From Virgisporangium aurantiacum (GTDB lineage Bacteria; Actinomycetota; Actinomycetes; Mycobacteriales; Micromonosporaceae), in contig NZ_BOPG01000009.1 of assembly GCF_016863635.1 (NCBI RefSeq), positions 248,001 through 312,000 of the forward strand: a DNA stretch of 64,000 nucleotides. The letters run 5' to 3'. Every line of letters starts with the position of its first letter. The stretch's first letter is position 1. This document shows, in pieces, positions 46,530 through 61,502 of this stretch. The translations under genes and the position numbers were made by a program. The notes under the pieces are model-generated. The model had not been told where the DNA came from, searched no databases, and saw nothing but the letters and a program-made list of their open reading frames with translations.

Positions 46530-48196
46530 CAGGCCACCTCCATCGCGGCGTACGCGAGCATCACGACGGCGCCGATCCCGGCGAGGACGATCGCGGTCCA
46601 GTCGGCCACACGGGGTCCGGGACCCACGAGTCGCCAGGCCCGCCAGGCCGCGGCCGCGCCGATCAGCAGGCCGGCGACCAGCCAGGAGCTGGGCGCGCCC
46701 CAGTTGCCGTAGATGAGCAGCAGCACCATCGAGGCGAACCCCGCCGCCACGACGCCGTACAGCTCGGCAAGCCCGGTGCCGACCGCCCGGGCGGGTGTGG
46801 AAACGGCTGCGCCGGTCGCCTCGGAAGCGGGTGCGGCCATGGCCACGGAGACAACCGGCGGGGTGGTCCCACCGGTGGGAGGCCCGGAGACAGGACTGGT
46901 CGGCGGCCACGACGATTCGGACGGCGGCGTCGCGTATGGCGGCGGCGCGTACATCGGAGCCGGGCCGAACGGCCCCGCCGCGACGCCCGGCGACACGGGC
47001 ATGCCGGGCGGAGGCGACACGGGCATGCCGGGCGGAGAAGACACGGGGACACCGGGCGGAGCCGACACCGGCGCGGCGAACGGTGCGGACGGTGGGGACG
47101 GTGGGGCGGATGGTGGCGCAGCCGCGGCCCCCGCGAGGTGGAGCGCGCCTTCGGCCACGACCAGTTGCGGCTCCTCCAGAACCGTCGGCGCCACGCCCGT
47201 CGCCCGGTGCAGCATCGTCGCGATCAGCGGGGTGCGCGTCGGTCCACCGACCAGGAACCAGCCGGCGACGGCGCCCGGCTGCACCCTCGCCTGCCGCAGC
47301 GTGCTCAGCGCCAGGTCGACGGTCCGCCGCAGCACCGGCTCGGCGGCCTGCTCGAACTGCTGACGGGTGAGCAGCACCTCCTCGTCGGCCGCCGGGATGA
47401 ACATGCTCCCCGACGACTCGCGCGACAGCGCCTCGCGCAGGTGCCGCGCATCGGTCCACAGCATCGTGGTGTGCCGCCGATCGGCCACCGTCTGTGGCGC
47501 CGACAGGCGTTGCCACAGCTCAGGTTTCAGCACGGTGCGGGCGTGCGAAAGCACAAGCGCGTCGAGGTCGATCCCGCCCACGTCGTCGAGGCCCTGACAG
47601 GACAGGTCGCGGAAGCCGTCCGGGGTCCGCTGCACCACGCTCACGTCGCACGTGCCGGCGCCCAGGTCGTAGACGACCACGCACTGTCCGATGTGGACGG
47701 CGTGCCCCAGCACCGCGGCGAAGTACGTCGCCGCCGCGACCGGCTCGGGCACCAGGGTCGGCGGCGGCAACCCGGCGGCGGCAGCCGCGTCGAGCAGCAC
47801 CTGGCGACGGGCCGCGCCCCAGGTGGCCGGGCACGTCATCGTCACCGACGGGGGCGTCCCGCCCAGGGTCCGCGCGACCTCGTCACGCACCCGGGCCAGT
47901 ACCGCCGCCACCAGATCGGTGACGCTGTACGCCCGCTCGCCCAGCAGAACGTCCAGGTCGTCGATGCGCCGTTTCGGGTGCGGTTCGAAGCGCTCCGGCG
48001 CGAGCCGGGCGGACCGCTCGGCGTCACGCCCGACCAGGATCCGACCGGCGTCGTTGATGAACACGGCCGACGGCAGCAGCGGCGACGAGTCGAACAGCAA
48101 CGGCCGGATGCGGCCGTCCGGGCTGCGGATCACCGCCACCGTGCTAGACGTTCCGTAGTCGATACCAAGCGCAGCGTCTGGCACGTCGAGCAGCAT
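46529..48196 (-). CDS. Hsp70-like ATPase with proline-rich linker and C-terminal membrane segments
   Basis: The 555-residue protein has an actin-like ATPase (about 8-360): phosphate-1 loop ALGIDYGTSSTVAVI, phosphate-2 VYDLGAGTCDVSVV, and adenosine loop FLVGGPTRTPLI. No peptide-binding domain follows. Instead there is a Pro-rich linker of about 100 residues with repeated PPGMPVS units and then two or three transmembrane helices. This is the architecture of the actinobacterial membrane Hsp70-like proteins with unknown clients. No clear Shine-Dalgarno; ATG 48196 is chosen by domain start. Confidence 0.88.
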   Translation of the reverse strand: MLLDVPDAALGIDYGTSSTVAVIRSPDGRIRPLLFDSSPLLPSAVFINDAGRILVGRDAERSARLAPERFEPHPKRRIDDLDVLLGERAYSVTDLVAAVLARVRDEVARTLGGTPPSVTMTCPATWGAARRQVLLDAAAAAGLPPPTLVPEPVAAATYFAAVLGHAVHIGQCVVVYDLGAGTCDVSVVQRTPDGFRDLSCQGLDDVGGIDLDALVLSHARTVLKPELWQRLSAPQTVADRRHTTMLWTDARHLREALSRESSGSMFIPAADEEVLLTRQQFEQAAEPVLRRTVDLALSTLRQARVQPGAVAGWFLVGGPTRTPLIATMLHRATGVAPTVLEEPQLVVAEGALHLAGAAAAPPSAPPSPPSAPFAAPVSAPPGVPVSSPPGMPVSPPPGMPVSPGVAAGPFGPAPMYAPPPYATPPSESSWPPTSPVSGPPTGGTTPPVVSVAMAAPASEATGAAVSTPARAVGTGLAELYGVVAAGFASMVLLLIYGNWGAPSSWLVAGLLIGAAAAWRAWRLVGPGPRVADWTAIVLAGIGAVVMLAYAAMEVA

Positions 48197-48305
48197 AAGG
48201 ATCGCCGCTCGGGAGCGGCGATCGGGCGATCGGCCCGCGTCACCCGCCCGGTTCGGCGAGCCGATCAGGGCACGTGGTCAGGAGACGACGGTCAGGAAAC
48301 GACGG

Positions 48306-49067
48306 TCAGCCGGCCTGTTCGGTCGGGCGCACCAGAAGCTCGTTGATCGCCACGTGCCGCGGCCGGGTGACGATGTACAGCACCGTGTCGGCGATGTCCT
48401 CCGCCTGCAGGCGTTCCACGCCCTTGAACCGGGCCATGATCGCCTCCATGACCTCCGGCCGGTTGTGCTCGCGCAGTTCCGTGTCGGTGGCACCCGGCTC
48501 GACCAGCGAGATCCGCACGTGCTTCTGCGTCACCTCCTGGCGCAACGCCTCGCTGAACGCGCCGACCCCGAACTTCGTCGCGTTGTAGACGCCGCTGCCC
48601 GAGCGGGCCACCCGGCCGGCCACCGAGCTGACGTTCACCATGTCCGAAACGCGGCGCGGGCTGTCCGAAGCCGCCCGCACCAGGTGCGGCAGCGCGGCGT
48701 GCGCGCAGTACAGCAGGCCGAGCAGGTTGACGCGCACCATCCGGTCCCACTCCTCGGTGGGCGCGTCGGTCACCGGACCGAGCAGCATGACCCCGGCGTT
48801 GTTCACGAGGGTGTCGAGCCGGCCGAGTTCGGCCACCGTGCGCTCGACCGCGGCGATCGCCTGCTCCTGATCGGTGACGTCGGCCTCGATCACCAGCGCC
48901 GTGCCGCCGGCGTCACGGATCCGCCCCGCGAGCGTCTCCAACCGGTCGGCCCGACGGGCCACCAGCGCCACCCCGGCACCCTGCGCGGCAAGCTGTTCGG
49001 CGGTCGCTTCGCCGATGCCGCTCGACGCGCCCGTGACGAGCGCGACCGTTCCGTCCAACCGCACCAT
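48306..49067 (-). CDS. Short-chain dehydrogenase/reductase
   Basis: A 253-residue classical SDR: VTGASSGIGEATAEQ nucleotide-binding motif, NNAG at about 90, catalytic Ser in VNVSSVAGRV, and YNATK with Tyr and Lys. Resembles NADP-dependent clavaldehyde-type or YdfG-like reductases. It stands between the acylphosphatase and Hsp70-like genes on the same strand. Substrate unknown. Confidence 0.92.
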   Translation of the reverse strand: MVRLDGTVALVTGASSGIGEATAEQLAAQGAGVALVARRADRLETLAGRIRDAGGTALVIEADVTDQEQAIAAVERTVAELGRLDTLVNNAGVMLLGPVTDAPTEEWDRMVRVNLLGLLYCAHAALPHLVRAASDSPRRVSDMVNVSSVAGRVARSGSGVYNATKFGVGAFSEALRQEVTQKHVRISLVEPGATDTELREHNRPEVMEAIMARFKGVERLQAEDIADTVLYIVTRPRHVAINELLVRPTEQAG

Positions 49068-49077
49068 TGACGCCCAC

Positions 49078-49344
49078 CTATCGCACGACGAACTCGGTCA
49101 ATCCCTCGGCGGGTTCGGTCTGCACCGCGATGTCGGCGACGGCCGACAGACCGGGCCCGTGCTCCGCCCACTCCACCATCGCGTCGACCTGCTCCACGGT
49201 CCCCTCGAACACCGCCTCGACCCGGCCGTCACCGAGGTTGCGGACCCAGCCGGTGACCCCGCGCTCGGTGGCCACCCGCCGGCAGGTGTCGCGGTATCCG
49301 ACGCCCTGCACCCGCCCGGAGATCAGAACCCGCCGACGGATCAT
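49078..49344 (-). CDS. Acylphosphatase
   Basis: An 88-residue protein from ATG 49344 (TTG 49350 also in frame) with the family signature GRVQGVGYR (catalytic Arg in the loop) and GWVRNLGDGRVEAVFEG (catalytic Asn). It hydrolyses acyl phosphates. It ends 10 bp before the SDR gene on the same strand. Confidence 0.93.
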   Translation of the reverse strand: MIRRRVLISGRVQGVGYRDTCRRVATERGVTGWVRNLGDGRVEAVFEGTVEQVDAMVEWAEHGPGLSAVADIAVQTEPAEGLTEFVVR

Positions 49345-49358
49345 GGGCAAACCCTAAC

Positions 49359-52565
<3,207 letters not shown>

Positions 52566-52787
52566 ACCTCCTCGCGGCCCTGCCACCAAGCGTCGACCCG
52601 GTGGCGGCCGCGGCCACCGCGCCGGACGCTCCCGCGTGTTGCGCAGCTTCCTCGATCGTCCGACGTTGTTCCGCGTAATACCAGACAAAGCGGCCTGGAC
52701 CGACCGAGCCCACCACAACCTCTACCGCGAACTGGCGACGCTCGAGGCGGCCAGGTGACGAGCGCTGCCCGGCTAAACTCGGCAATC

Positions 52788-53120
52788 ATGATGCGACGCC
52801 GTCTCGCCGCCCTTGCCCTTGCCGCCGCCCTTGCCGGATCCGTTCTCGCCGGCTGCAGCAGCGAAGGTGCCGACGTCGACTGCAACCTCAACTCCTGCAC
52901 CGTCACCATGGACCGTGGCGTCGACGCCTCGGCCAGCGTGCTCGGCGTCGACGTCAAGTTGCAGAGTGTCCAGGGTCAGCAGGTGACGCTCGACGTCGAG
53001 GGCAACACGGTCACGGTGCCGGTCGGCGCCGACGGCAGCACCCAGGTGGCCGGTCTCACCGTCACCGTGCAGTCGATCACCGACGACCAGGTGGTGCTGC
53101 AGGTCACCGGCGGCAACTAG
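52788..53120 (+). CDS. Small lipoprotein
   Basis: The 110-residue protein from ATG 52788 (or 52791) has a lipobox LAGC about residue 22 after an Arg-rich start, then a beta-rich domain with two cysteines close together (DCNLNSC). It is separated by 2 bp from the GlcD-type gene on the same strand. No function known. A short coding-like frame at 52636-52758 between it and asd may be a gene remnant. Confidence 0.8.
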   Translation: MMRRRLAALALAAALAGSVLAGCSSEGADVDCNLNSCTVTMDRGVDASASVLGVDVKLQSVQGQQVTLDVEGNTVTVPVGADGSTQVAGLTVTVQSITDDQVVLQVTGGN

Positions 53121-53122
53121 GC

Positions 53123-54517
53123 GTGATCGAAGCACTGGCAGCGGCCTGCACGGATCTGATCACCGACCCCGACCTGCTCGTCTCCTACCAGCGCGACGAG
53201 GCCGACCTGTGCGATTCTGCGCCGCCGCTCGCGGTGGCCCGCCCGACGACCACAGACGAGGTGGCAAGACTCGTCGCCGTGGCGGCCGCGCACCGGATCC
53301 CGGTGGTGCCACAGGGTGCCCGCACCGGGCTCGCGGGCGGCGCCAACGCCGGCGCCAACGCGTTGGTGATCTCGATGACCAGGATGAACCGCATCCTGGG
53401 GGTCGACCCGGCCAACCGCACCGCAACCGTGCAGGCCGGCGTGATCAACCGGGCCCTCCGGGAGGCGGCGCGGGAGCACGGCCTCACCTACCCGCCCGAT
53501 CCGGGTTCGTGGGAGACCAGCACGATCGGCGGCAACGTCGCCACCAACGCCGGCGGCATGTGCTGCGTGAAGTACGGCGTCACCGCCGAGTACGTCCTGG
53601 CGCTCACCGTGGTGCTGGCCGACGGCGAGGTGCTGCGCTGCGGCCGGCAGACCGCGAAGGGCGTCGCCGGGTACGACCTGGCCCGCCTGTTCGTCGGCTC
53701 CGAGGGGACGCTCGGCGTCATCACCGAGGTCACCGTCAAGCTTCGCCCGCAGGCCGAGCCGGGCCTCACCCTGGTGGCCGAGTTCCCGAGCGTGGCGGAG
53801 GCCGGTGCGGCGGTCGCGCGGATCACCGCCGCCGGCCTCACCCCGAGCCTGCTCGAACTCCTCGACGGCCCGATGGTCGCCGCGCTGGAGGCGTACCGGC
53901 CGATGGGGCTCGACACCGGCGTCGGCGCGCTCCTGCTGGCGTCCGCCGACACCGGGTCGAAGGCGGCGGACGATCTCGACAGGATCGCCGCCTGCTGCGG
54001 GTCCGCCGAGGTCCATCGGGCGACGGACGCCGAGGAGGCCGACGCCCTGCTGGCCGCCCGCCGCAACGCCCATCCCGCGCTGGAGCACCTGGCCGCGACC
54101 ACGTTCCCGGGTGGCGGCGGTGCGGTGGTGGTCGACGATGTGGCCGTCCCGCGCAGCCGGCTCGTCGACCTCATCGAGGGCATCGCGCGGATCGGCGAGC
54201 GCACGGGCGTCATCGTCGCCACGGTCGGGCATGCCGGCGACGGCAACCTGCACCCCAACCTCATCATCGACCGCACCGACCCGGCCAGCCTCGCCGCCGG
54301 CCGCCGCGCGTTCGACGACATCATGGCGCTCGGCCTCGAACTCGGCGGGACGGTCACCGGCGAGCACGGCGTCGGCCTGCTCAAACGCGACTGGCTGGAG
54401 CGCGAACTCGGCCCGGTCGGCCTGCGCGTGCACCACGCGGTCAAGGCCGCGCTGGACCCCGCCGGCATCCTCAATCCCGGCAAGGTGATCGCACCACCAG
54501 TAGATTCACCGGCGTGA
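53123..54517 (+). CDS. FAD-linked oxidase (GlcD / D-lactate dehydrogenase type)
   Basis: A 464-residue protein with an FAD-binding_4 domain (VVPQGARTGLAGGAN, then TIGGNVATNAGG and GSEGTLGVIT) and the FAD-oxidase C domain with HAGDGNLHPN and GEHGVGLLK. This combination is that of glycolate oxidase subunit D and D-lactate dehydrogenases; substrate not decided. It overlaps the subtilase gene by 4 bp (GTGA). Confidence 0.93.
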   Translation: MIEALAAACTDLITDPDLLVSYQRDEADLCDSAPPLAVARPTTTDEVARLVAVAAAHRIPVVPQGARTGLAGGANAGANALVISMTRMNRILGVDPANRTATVQAGVINRALREAAREHGLTYPPDPGSWETSTIGGNVATNAGGMCCVKYGVTAEYVLALTVVLADGEVLRCGRQTAKGVAGYDLARLFVGSEGTLGVITEVTVKLRPQAEPGLTLVAEFPSVAEAGAAVARITAAGLTPSLLELLDGPMVAALEAYRPMGLDTGVGALLLASADTGSKAADDLDRIAACCGSAEVHRATDAEEADALLAARRNAHPALEHLAATTFPGGGGAVVVDDVAVPRSRLVDLIEGIARIGERTGVIVATVGHAGDGNLHPNLIIDRTDPASLAAGRRAFDDIMALGLELGGTVTGEHGVGLLKRDWLERELGPVGLRVHHAVKAALDPAGILNPGKVIAPPVDSPA

Positions 54518-56814
54518 ACCAGCCCCGGCCGCCGTTCTGGCACTTCGTCCTTGCTGTCCTGGTCGGCGGCTGGGTCATCGCGGTCACCGTCGTCGCCCAG
54601 TTCGTGTTGTACGCACTCGACGCGATCGCCGCCCTCACCCGGGGCGAGCCGGGCTCCGACGGCTCGCAGGTGCTCACCGGCATCGTCGCCGCGGTGCTGG
54701 TCGCCGTGCCGCCGGCGGTCCTGATGCGGCTGCCGCTCGCTCCGGGCGTCGCGGCGGCGATGCGGGCCTGGGCGCTGGCCGGCGCGGCCGCCGCGGTGCT
54801 TGCGGTGGCGCGGGCCGCACCGCTCTGGTTCCACGAGGCCTACCTTTGGGGACTCGCTGCGCTTGCGTTCGCGTGCCTGCTGCTCCCCTGGCTGAAGCGC
54901 ACCGAACCGGCCCGCACCGGGGCGCATCCGCGCGCCGCGATGGTGACCGCCGCCGCGCTCGGGCTCGTCCTGCTGGTGCCGTGGGTCTACGTGGGTGCGC
55001 TCGGCGGGGTGGTCGAGACCGTCGGGGCGGCCGCGGCCGCGATCGCGCTGGGCGTGCTCGCCGGACGCATCGTCGAGCCGACCGCCCACGCGTACAGCGT
55101 GTACCGGCCCAACGGCTGGCGGGGGCATGCCAACGCGCTCGGCGTCGGGCTGGTACTGGGCGTCGCGATCGTGCCGCTCGCCGGTGCGGCGGGCGAGCCG
55201 GGCATCCCACTGATCCAGCTGTGCGTCCTGCCGATGCTGGGATTCGCGGTCGACGTGCTGCGGCGCGGCACGGCGGTCCTGGTAGCGCTGACGGCGTTCG
55301 GGCCGCTGACGTTCGTCGACCCGGAAGAGACCAGCCCGCTGCTGGGCGCGTCGGATGTCGGTTTCTGGGCACTGCTCGCCACGGCGGCCGCCTTCCTGAT
55401 CACGGCGCTGGCTGCGGTGCTCGCCAGCATCGCCGCTCAGGCGTTCGGGCCGGGCGACATCGACATACCGATGCGACGTCCGGTCGCCGCCGGGCTCGTG
55501 GTCGCGCTCGCCCTGGGTGTTGGCGCCGTCTACGTCGCGGCCGGCCAGCCCGGCCTGTCCGGCGATCGGCTGTTCGTGGTGCTCAAGGAGCAGGCCGACC
55601 TGTCCGGGCTCAGCGCCGTGACCGACCGGACCGAGCGGCTGCGCCAGACGTACCGAAGGCTGGTCGACACCGCCGAACGCAGCCAGGTGGCGATCCGGCG
55701 GGACCTGCGCACGTGGAAGGTCGACGCCCGGCCGTACTACCTCGTCAACGGCCTCGAAGTGAACGGTGGCCCGGTGGTGCGGGCCTGGCTGGAACGACGG
55801 TCCGATGTCGACCGGGTGCTCACCAACCCGGTGCTGCGCCCGCTGCCGGGTGACCCGGAACCGATGCGCGGCGACGCGCCGAAACCCGACGGTCCACTGT
55901 GGAACGTCAAGGCACTGAACGCCGACCGGGTCTGGGAGTTCGCCGACGCCCGCGGCGCCGGCATCGTGGTCGGCTCGTCGGATTCCGGCGTCGACGGTGC
56001 GCATCCCGCGCTGGCGCCGGGTTTCCGGGGCGGCGACGACTCCTGGTACGACCCGTGGAACGACACGACCAGCCCCACCGACCAGAACGGGCACGGCACC
56101 CACACGCTCGGCAGTGCACTCGGCCGCGACGGAATAGGCGTCGCACCCGACGCCACCTGGATCGGCTGCGTCAACCTTGCCCGCAACCTCGGCAGCCCGT
56201 CGCATTACCTGGACTGCCTGCAGTTCATGCTCGCCCCGTTCCCCCACGACGGCGATCCGTTCCGCGACGGCCGGCCGGACCGGGCCGCCCACGTGCTCAG
56301 CAACTCGTGGGGCTGCCCCGAACTCGAAGGCTGCGACGGACGCGTCCTCCGGCCGGCGGTGGCCGCGCTGACCGCCGCCGGCATCTTCGTCGTGGTCGCC
56401 GCCGGCAACACCGGGTCGCGGTGCGGGTCGATCACCGACGAACCGGCGACCGATCCCGGTGCGTTCGCCGTCGGCGCGGTGACGGAGGACCGGGAAATCG
56501 CCGACTTCTCCAGCCGCGGACCGGTACCCGGCGCCAGCAAACCCGACGCGATGGCTCCCGGCGTCGACATCCTCTCGGCGCTGCCGGGCGGCGGCTACGG
56601 CGCACTCGACGGAACGAGCATGGCCGCGCCGCACGTGGCGGGTGTGGTCGCGCTGATGTGGTCGGCGAACCCGCGCCTCGTCGGAGACATCGGACGCACC
56701 GCCGACATACTGCGCTCGACGGCGCGGGTGTCCGGGCTCACGGGGTCCACCGGAAATGTGGCGACGAGCGCAACGTCCGCGGCGCGGGCGAGGTCGACGC
56801 GCTGGCCGCGGTGA
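54514..56814 (+). CDS. Membrane-embedded subtilisin-like (S8) protease, 3'-end frameshifted
   Basis: The 766-residue protein begins with about ten transmembrane helices (1-350), then a linker with a propeptide-like helical part, then an S8 protease domain: D490 (SSDSGVDGAHP), H527 (NGHGTHTLG), Asn in LSNSWGC and S702 (GTSMAAPHVAG). The last residues (SAARARSTRWPR) are unlike any S8 ending. In the next frame the DNA encodes GAGEVDALAAVTAARAMG, the normal S8 terminus, ending at 56837, one base before the dipeptidase stop. So a one-base shift lies near 56757. The catalytic residues are unaffected. Confidence 0.85.
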   Translation: MNQPRPPFWHFVLAVLVGGWVIAVTVVAQFVLYALDAIAALTRGEPGSDGSQVLTGIVAAVLVAVPPAVLMRLPLAPGVAAAMRAWALAGAAAAVLAVARAAPLWFHEAYLWGLAALAFACLLLPWLKRTEPARTGAHPRAAMVTAAALGLVLLVPWVYVGALGGVVETVGAAAAAIALGVLAGRIVEPTAHAYSVYRPNGWRGHANALGVGLVLGVAIVPLAGAAGEPGIPLIQLCVLPMLGFAVDVLRRGTAVLVALTAFGPLTFVDPEETSPLLGASDVGFWALLATAAAFLITALAAVLASIAAQAFGPGDIDIPMRRPVAAGLVVALALGVGAVYVAAGQPGLSGDRLFVVLKEQADLSGLSAVTDRTERLRQTYRRLVDTAERSQVAIRRDLRTWKVDARPYYLVNGLEVNGGPVVRAWLERRSDVDRVLTNPVLRPLPGDPEPMRGDAPKPDGPLWNVKALNADRVWEFADARGAGIVVGSSDSGVDGAHPALAPGFRGGDDSWYDPWNDTTSPTDQNGHGTHTLGSALGRDGIGVAPDATWIGCVNLARNLGSPSHYLDCLQFMLAPFPHDGDPFRDGRPDRAAHVLSNSWGCPELEGCDGRVLRPAVAALTAAGIFVVVAAGNTGSRCGSITDEPATDPGAFAVGAVTEDREIADFSSRGPVPGASKPDAMAPGVDILSALPGGGYGALDGTSMAAPHVAGVVALMWSANPRLVGDIGRTADILRSTARVSGLTGSTGNVATSATSAARARSTRWPR

Positions 56815-56837
56815 CCGCGGCCCGCGCGATGGGCTGA

Positions 56838-57953
56838 TCAGCCCGCGACCGCCTCGGTTTCGCGCAGCACGCGCAGCGCGTTGTGCCAGGTGAGCTTCGC
56901 GAGATCGGCGTCGGACCAGCCCCGGCGCGCCAGTTCGGCGAGCAGCGCCGGATAGGTCGAAACGTCGCCGAGGCCGTCGGGCAGCGCGCCGACGCCGTCG
57001 AAGTCACCACCGATGCCGACACAGTCAACACCGGCCACCGATCGGACGTGCTCGATGTGGTCGGCGACGTCGGCGATTCCGCACGGCGGGCGCGGGTTCG
57101 CCGCGAGCCAGGCCGCGCGGGCGGCGTCGGCCTCCTCGGTGGCGGCATCGACGACGACCTCGGCCTCGGCCTTCACCGCGGCGGCCATCCACACGCGGCA
57201 CTCCTCGGTGAGGAAGCCCGGAACGAACGTCACCATCACCACGCCGTTCGACGCGCGGACCCGTTCGAGCACGTCGTCGGGAACGTTGCGCGGGTGGTCG
57301 CAGCGGGCGCGCGCCGAGGAGTGGGAGAAGAACGCCGGCGCCGTCGACACGTCGAGCGCCGCGTGCATCGTCGTCGGTGCCACGTGCGACAGATCGACGA
57401 GCATCCCCAGCCGGTTCATCTCACGCACCACGTCGCGACCGAAGTCGGTGAGGCCGCCGTGTTCGGGCTCGTCGGTGGCGCTGTCGGCCCACGAGGTGTT
57501 GTCGTTGTGGGTCAAGGTCATATAGCGGACGCCGAGGCGGTGCATCGCGCGCAACGCACCCAACGAGTCGGCGATGCTGTGCCCGCCCTCGGCACCGATC
57601 AGCGACGCGACCCGCCCGTTGCTCCGGGCCCGCTCCACCTCGTCGGCGGTGGTGGCCAACGCAAGATGGTCGGGGTGCCGGTCGATCATCCGGTGAACGA
57701 GGTCGATCTGCTCCAGCGTCGTCGTGACGGCTTCGTGGCCGTTCAGGTGGCTCGGCACGTACACCGACCAGTACTGCGCACCGACCCCGCCCGACCGCAA
57801 CCGTGGCAGGTCGGTGTGCAGGCCGTCGGCTGACATGTCACGGTCGACGGCGGGGTCGTCGGTGCGTCGCCGCCGGCGCAGGGCCCAGGGCAGATCGTTG
57901 TGGCCGTCGATAACGGGTGCCGCGGCCAGCAGCCGGCGGATGCGCTCGTCCAT
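56838..57953 (-). CDS. Membrane dipeptidase (peptidase M19)
   Basis: A 371-residue protein with M19 metal ligands: DGHNDLPWA at about 16, AEGGHS with the bridging Glu, MLVDLSHV and FFSHSSAR. The GIGGDFDG loop and [10 protein letters not shown]-terminus are conserved. Renal-dipeptidase-like enzymes cleave dipeptides, possibly L-D bonds. Convergent and abutting the subtilase gene. Confidence 0.93.
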   Translation of the reverse strand: MDERIRRLLAAAPVIDGHNDLPWALRRRRRTDDPAVDRDMSADGLHTDLPRLRSGGVGAQYWSVYVPSHLNGHEAVTTTLEQIDLVHRMIDRHPDHLALATTADEVERARSNGRVASLIGAEGGHSIADSLGALRAMHRLGVRYMTLTHNDNTSWADSATDEPEHGGLTDFGRDVVREMNRLGMLVDLSHVAPTTMHAALDVSTAPAFFSHSSARARCDHPRNVPDDVLERVRASNGVVMVTFVPGFLTEECRVWMAAAVKAEAEVVVDAATEEADAARAAWLAANPRPPCGIADVADHIEHVRSVAGVDCVGIGGDFDGVGALPDGLGDVSTYPALLAELARRGWSDADLAKLTWHNALRVLRETEAVAG

Positions 57954-58036
57954 GGGGAACCACAGTAGATCGATATCCGCGCGACGGCGTCGGCGAGCGT
58001 TCTACGGTGAGGCTGTTCCTGGAAGGGGGAGACCAC

Positions 58037-58327
58037 ATGGCTAGGAACCAACCCGACGACTTCTCCGACGACGCACCGGGCTCACTCGGTGCCAACGGCC
58101 TCACCAGTGCCGACATGGATCTGACCGGCATGGGCGAGCGGATGACCGGCGACACCTCCATCGAGCCGAACCTGAGCCCGTCGAGCCGGCCGCCGACACC
58201 GTCACCGGCACAGGAAGCGGCCCGTGCCGCACAGCGGACGGCGACGAAGAGCCGCACGTCGACCGGTAGCAGCAGCGACCCGTCGCCGATCTCGATGGCG
58301 AAGAAGCGGCGCAACCAACCCGGATAG
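58037..58327 (+). CDS. Small hydrophilic protein of unknown function
   Basis: The gene encodes 96 residues from ATG 58037 behind GGAAGGGGGA. The protein has an acidic N-terminus (NQPDDFSDDAPGS), then a Ser/Pro/Thr-rich part ending MAKKRRNQPG. It looks disordered. Followed by a strong bidirectional terminator. Confidence 0.7.
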   Translation: MARNQPDDFSDDAPGSLGANGLTSADMDLTGMGERMTGDTSIEPNLSPSSRPPTPSPAQEAARAAQRTATKSRTSTGSSSDPSPISMAKKRRNQPG

Positions 58328-58338
58328 AACAACACGAC

Positions 58339-58370
58339 AGCGGGCGGGACGCATACGCGTCCCGCCCGCT
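58339..58370. terminator. Bidirectional terminator between small gene and groEL
   Basis: A perfect 14-bp stem (AGCGGGCGGGACGC / GCGTCCCGCCCGCT) with an ATAC loop. It is followed on the plus side by GTTGGTTTGT. Confidence 0.9.
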
Positions 58371-58399
58371 GTTGGTTTGTACTGCGGACTACTCGAGAA

Positions 58400-60310
<1,911 letters not shown>

Positions 60311-60337
60311 TTAGCACTCTCGGCGGTCGAGTGCAAG
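60311..60337 (-). promoter_or_regulatory. CIRCE element 2 (HrcA operator)
   Basis: TTAGCACTC and GAGTGCAAG with a 9-nt spacer; the left arm is canonical. It lies 8 bp from element 1. Confidence 0.85.
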
Positions 60338-60586
60338 GAGTCCCCGGTTAACGGGTCACGCCCGGTCACCGGGCCCGCGGGCCCGGAATCTGCCCAGGAA
60401 TACGGAAAGATCGCTGCCTCCGGGGAAAGTGGCCGTACTTTCCGTCCGCAAACAGCGATCTCGATCTACGTTTGGTTGTCTGCCTTTGCATGCACGCGGC
60501 AGCGCAGATACCACGCGGGGCACCGACTTCCGCCCCTCGTGCCTGAGGGCGGCAAACGGTGCCCCGTCAGTGGTGCGAGCAGGGGT

Positions 60587-60790
60587 TCAGGCGAGCACGC
60601 GTACCTTCTCAGCCTGGGGCCCCTTCTGGCCCTGAGCGATCTCGAACTCCACGCGCTGTCCGTCCTCAAGCAGCTTGTAGCCGTCCATCTCGATCGCGGA
60701 GAAGTGGACAAAGACGTCCGGCCCTCCGTCGACCGCGATGAAACCGTAGCCCTTCTCGCTGTTGAACCACTTGACGGTGCCCTGTGCCAC
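60587..60790 (-). CDS. Cold shock protein
   Basis: The 67-residue protein from GTG 60790 (GAGGAA 7 nt upstream) has RNP1 KGYGFIA and RNP2 VFVHFSAI in a CSD fold starting [10 protein letters not shown]. It binds single-stranded RNA/DNA and acts as an RNA chaperone. A 172-bp upstream region to the next gene may carry a long 5' leader. Confidence 0.95.
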   Translation of the reverse strand: MAQGTVKWFNSEKGYGFIAVDGGPDVFVHFSAIEMDGYKLLEDGQRVEFEIAQGQKGPQAEKVRVLA

Positions 60791-60962
60791 GGTGCACTTC
60801 CTCACTTCGGTGGTGCTGGCGCCGTGCCCATTCCCGGCTCGCCGCCCGGCGCAGCGGTCGCGGCGCCGAAACGCACGCTACACGAGCGTTCCCAACGCCG
60901 CACTCCCCTGATTCGGACACTTCGACGTTGCAATCCGGATGCCGCCAACGTAGGAAAGCTGG

Positions 60963-61460
60963 GTGCGCATCAGGCAGGCTCACATTGATGACGGTCCCCG
61001 GCTGTGGGCTTTGCGGCTGGAAATGCTGGCCGACGCCCCACTGGCGTATCTCGACACCCTCGACCGCGCGGTCGCACGGGGGCTACGGGAATACCACCAC
61101 CGTGTCGAGGGCTGGGTGACCGAACCCGACCGGGCGCTGTTCGTCGCCCAACTGGCGGACCGGCCCGACGCTGCGCTGGTCGGGCACCTGGGCGTGGTCG
61201 ACGAGCGTGGCTACGCCGGGCTCGTGATGGCGTACGTCAGTCCCGACGCCCGCGGGCAGGGGGTGCTGAAAGGGTTGGTCGACGCCGCGGCGGAATGGTC
61301 GAAGCGGATCGGCCGGAGCGACTTGTTGCTGGAAGTGATGGAGCGCAATCACCGCGCCATCCGGGCGTATCAAAAGCTCGGTTTCTCGGTAACCGGCAAT
61401 CGCCATCCGCATCCTTACCTCGCGCCGTTCATGGAGCTGGAGATGATGCGGCCGGCATAA
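60963..61460 (+). CDS. GNAT acetyltransferase
   Basis: A 165-residue single GNAT: VSPDARGQGVLKGLVDAA is the acetyl-CoA loop, followed by LEVMERNHRAIRAYQKLGFSVTG. GTG 60963 is the start. Substrate unknown. Confidence 0.88.
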   Translation: MRIRQAHIDDGPRLWALRLEMLADAPLAYLDTLDRAVARGLREYHHRVEGWVTEPDRALFVAQLADRPDAALVGHLGVVDERGYAGLVMAYVSPDARGQGVLKGLVDAAAEWSKRIGRSDLLLEVMERNHRAIRAYQKLGFSVTGNRHPHPYLAPFMELEMMRPA

Positions 61461-61502
61461 AGAGTCAGGCCTTTCGTCAATCACGTTGACCGAAGTCTGC
61501 GG

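Noticed and set aside
48200..48223. 11-bp-arm palindrome just upstream of the Hsp70-like gene
   Set aside because: The loop is only 2 nt and it lies in the 5' region of that gene; I could not decide between terminator of the SDR gene and a regulatory site.
52636..52758. 40-codon frame between asd and the lipoprotein gene
   Set aside because: Reads reasonably but is too short and has no Shine-Dalgarno; may be a gene remnant.
53488..56634. 1000-codon antisense frame across GlcD-type and subtilase genes
   Set aside because: Shadow; translation has no domain.
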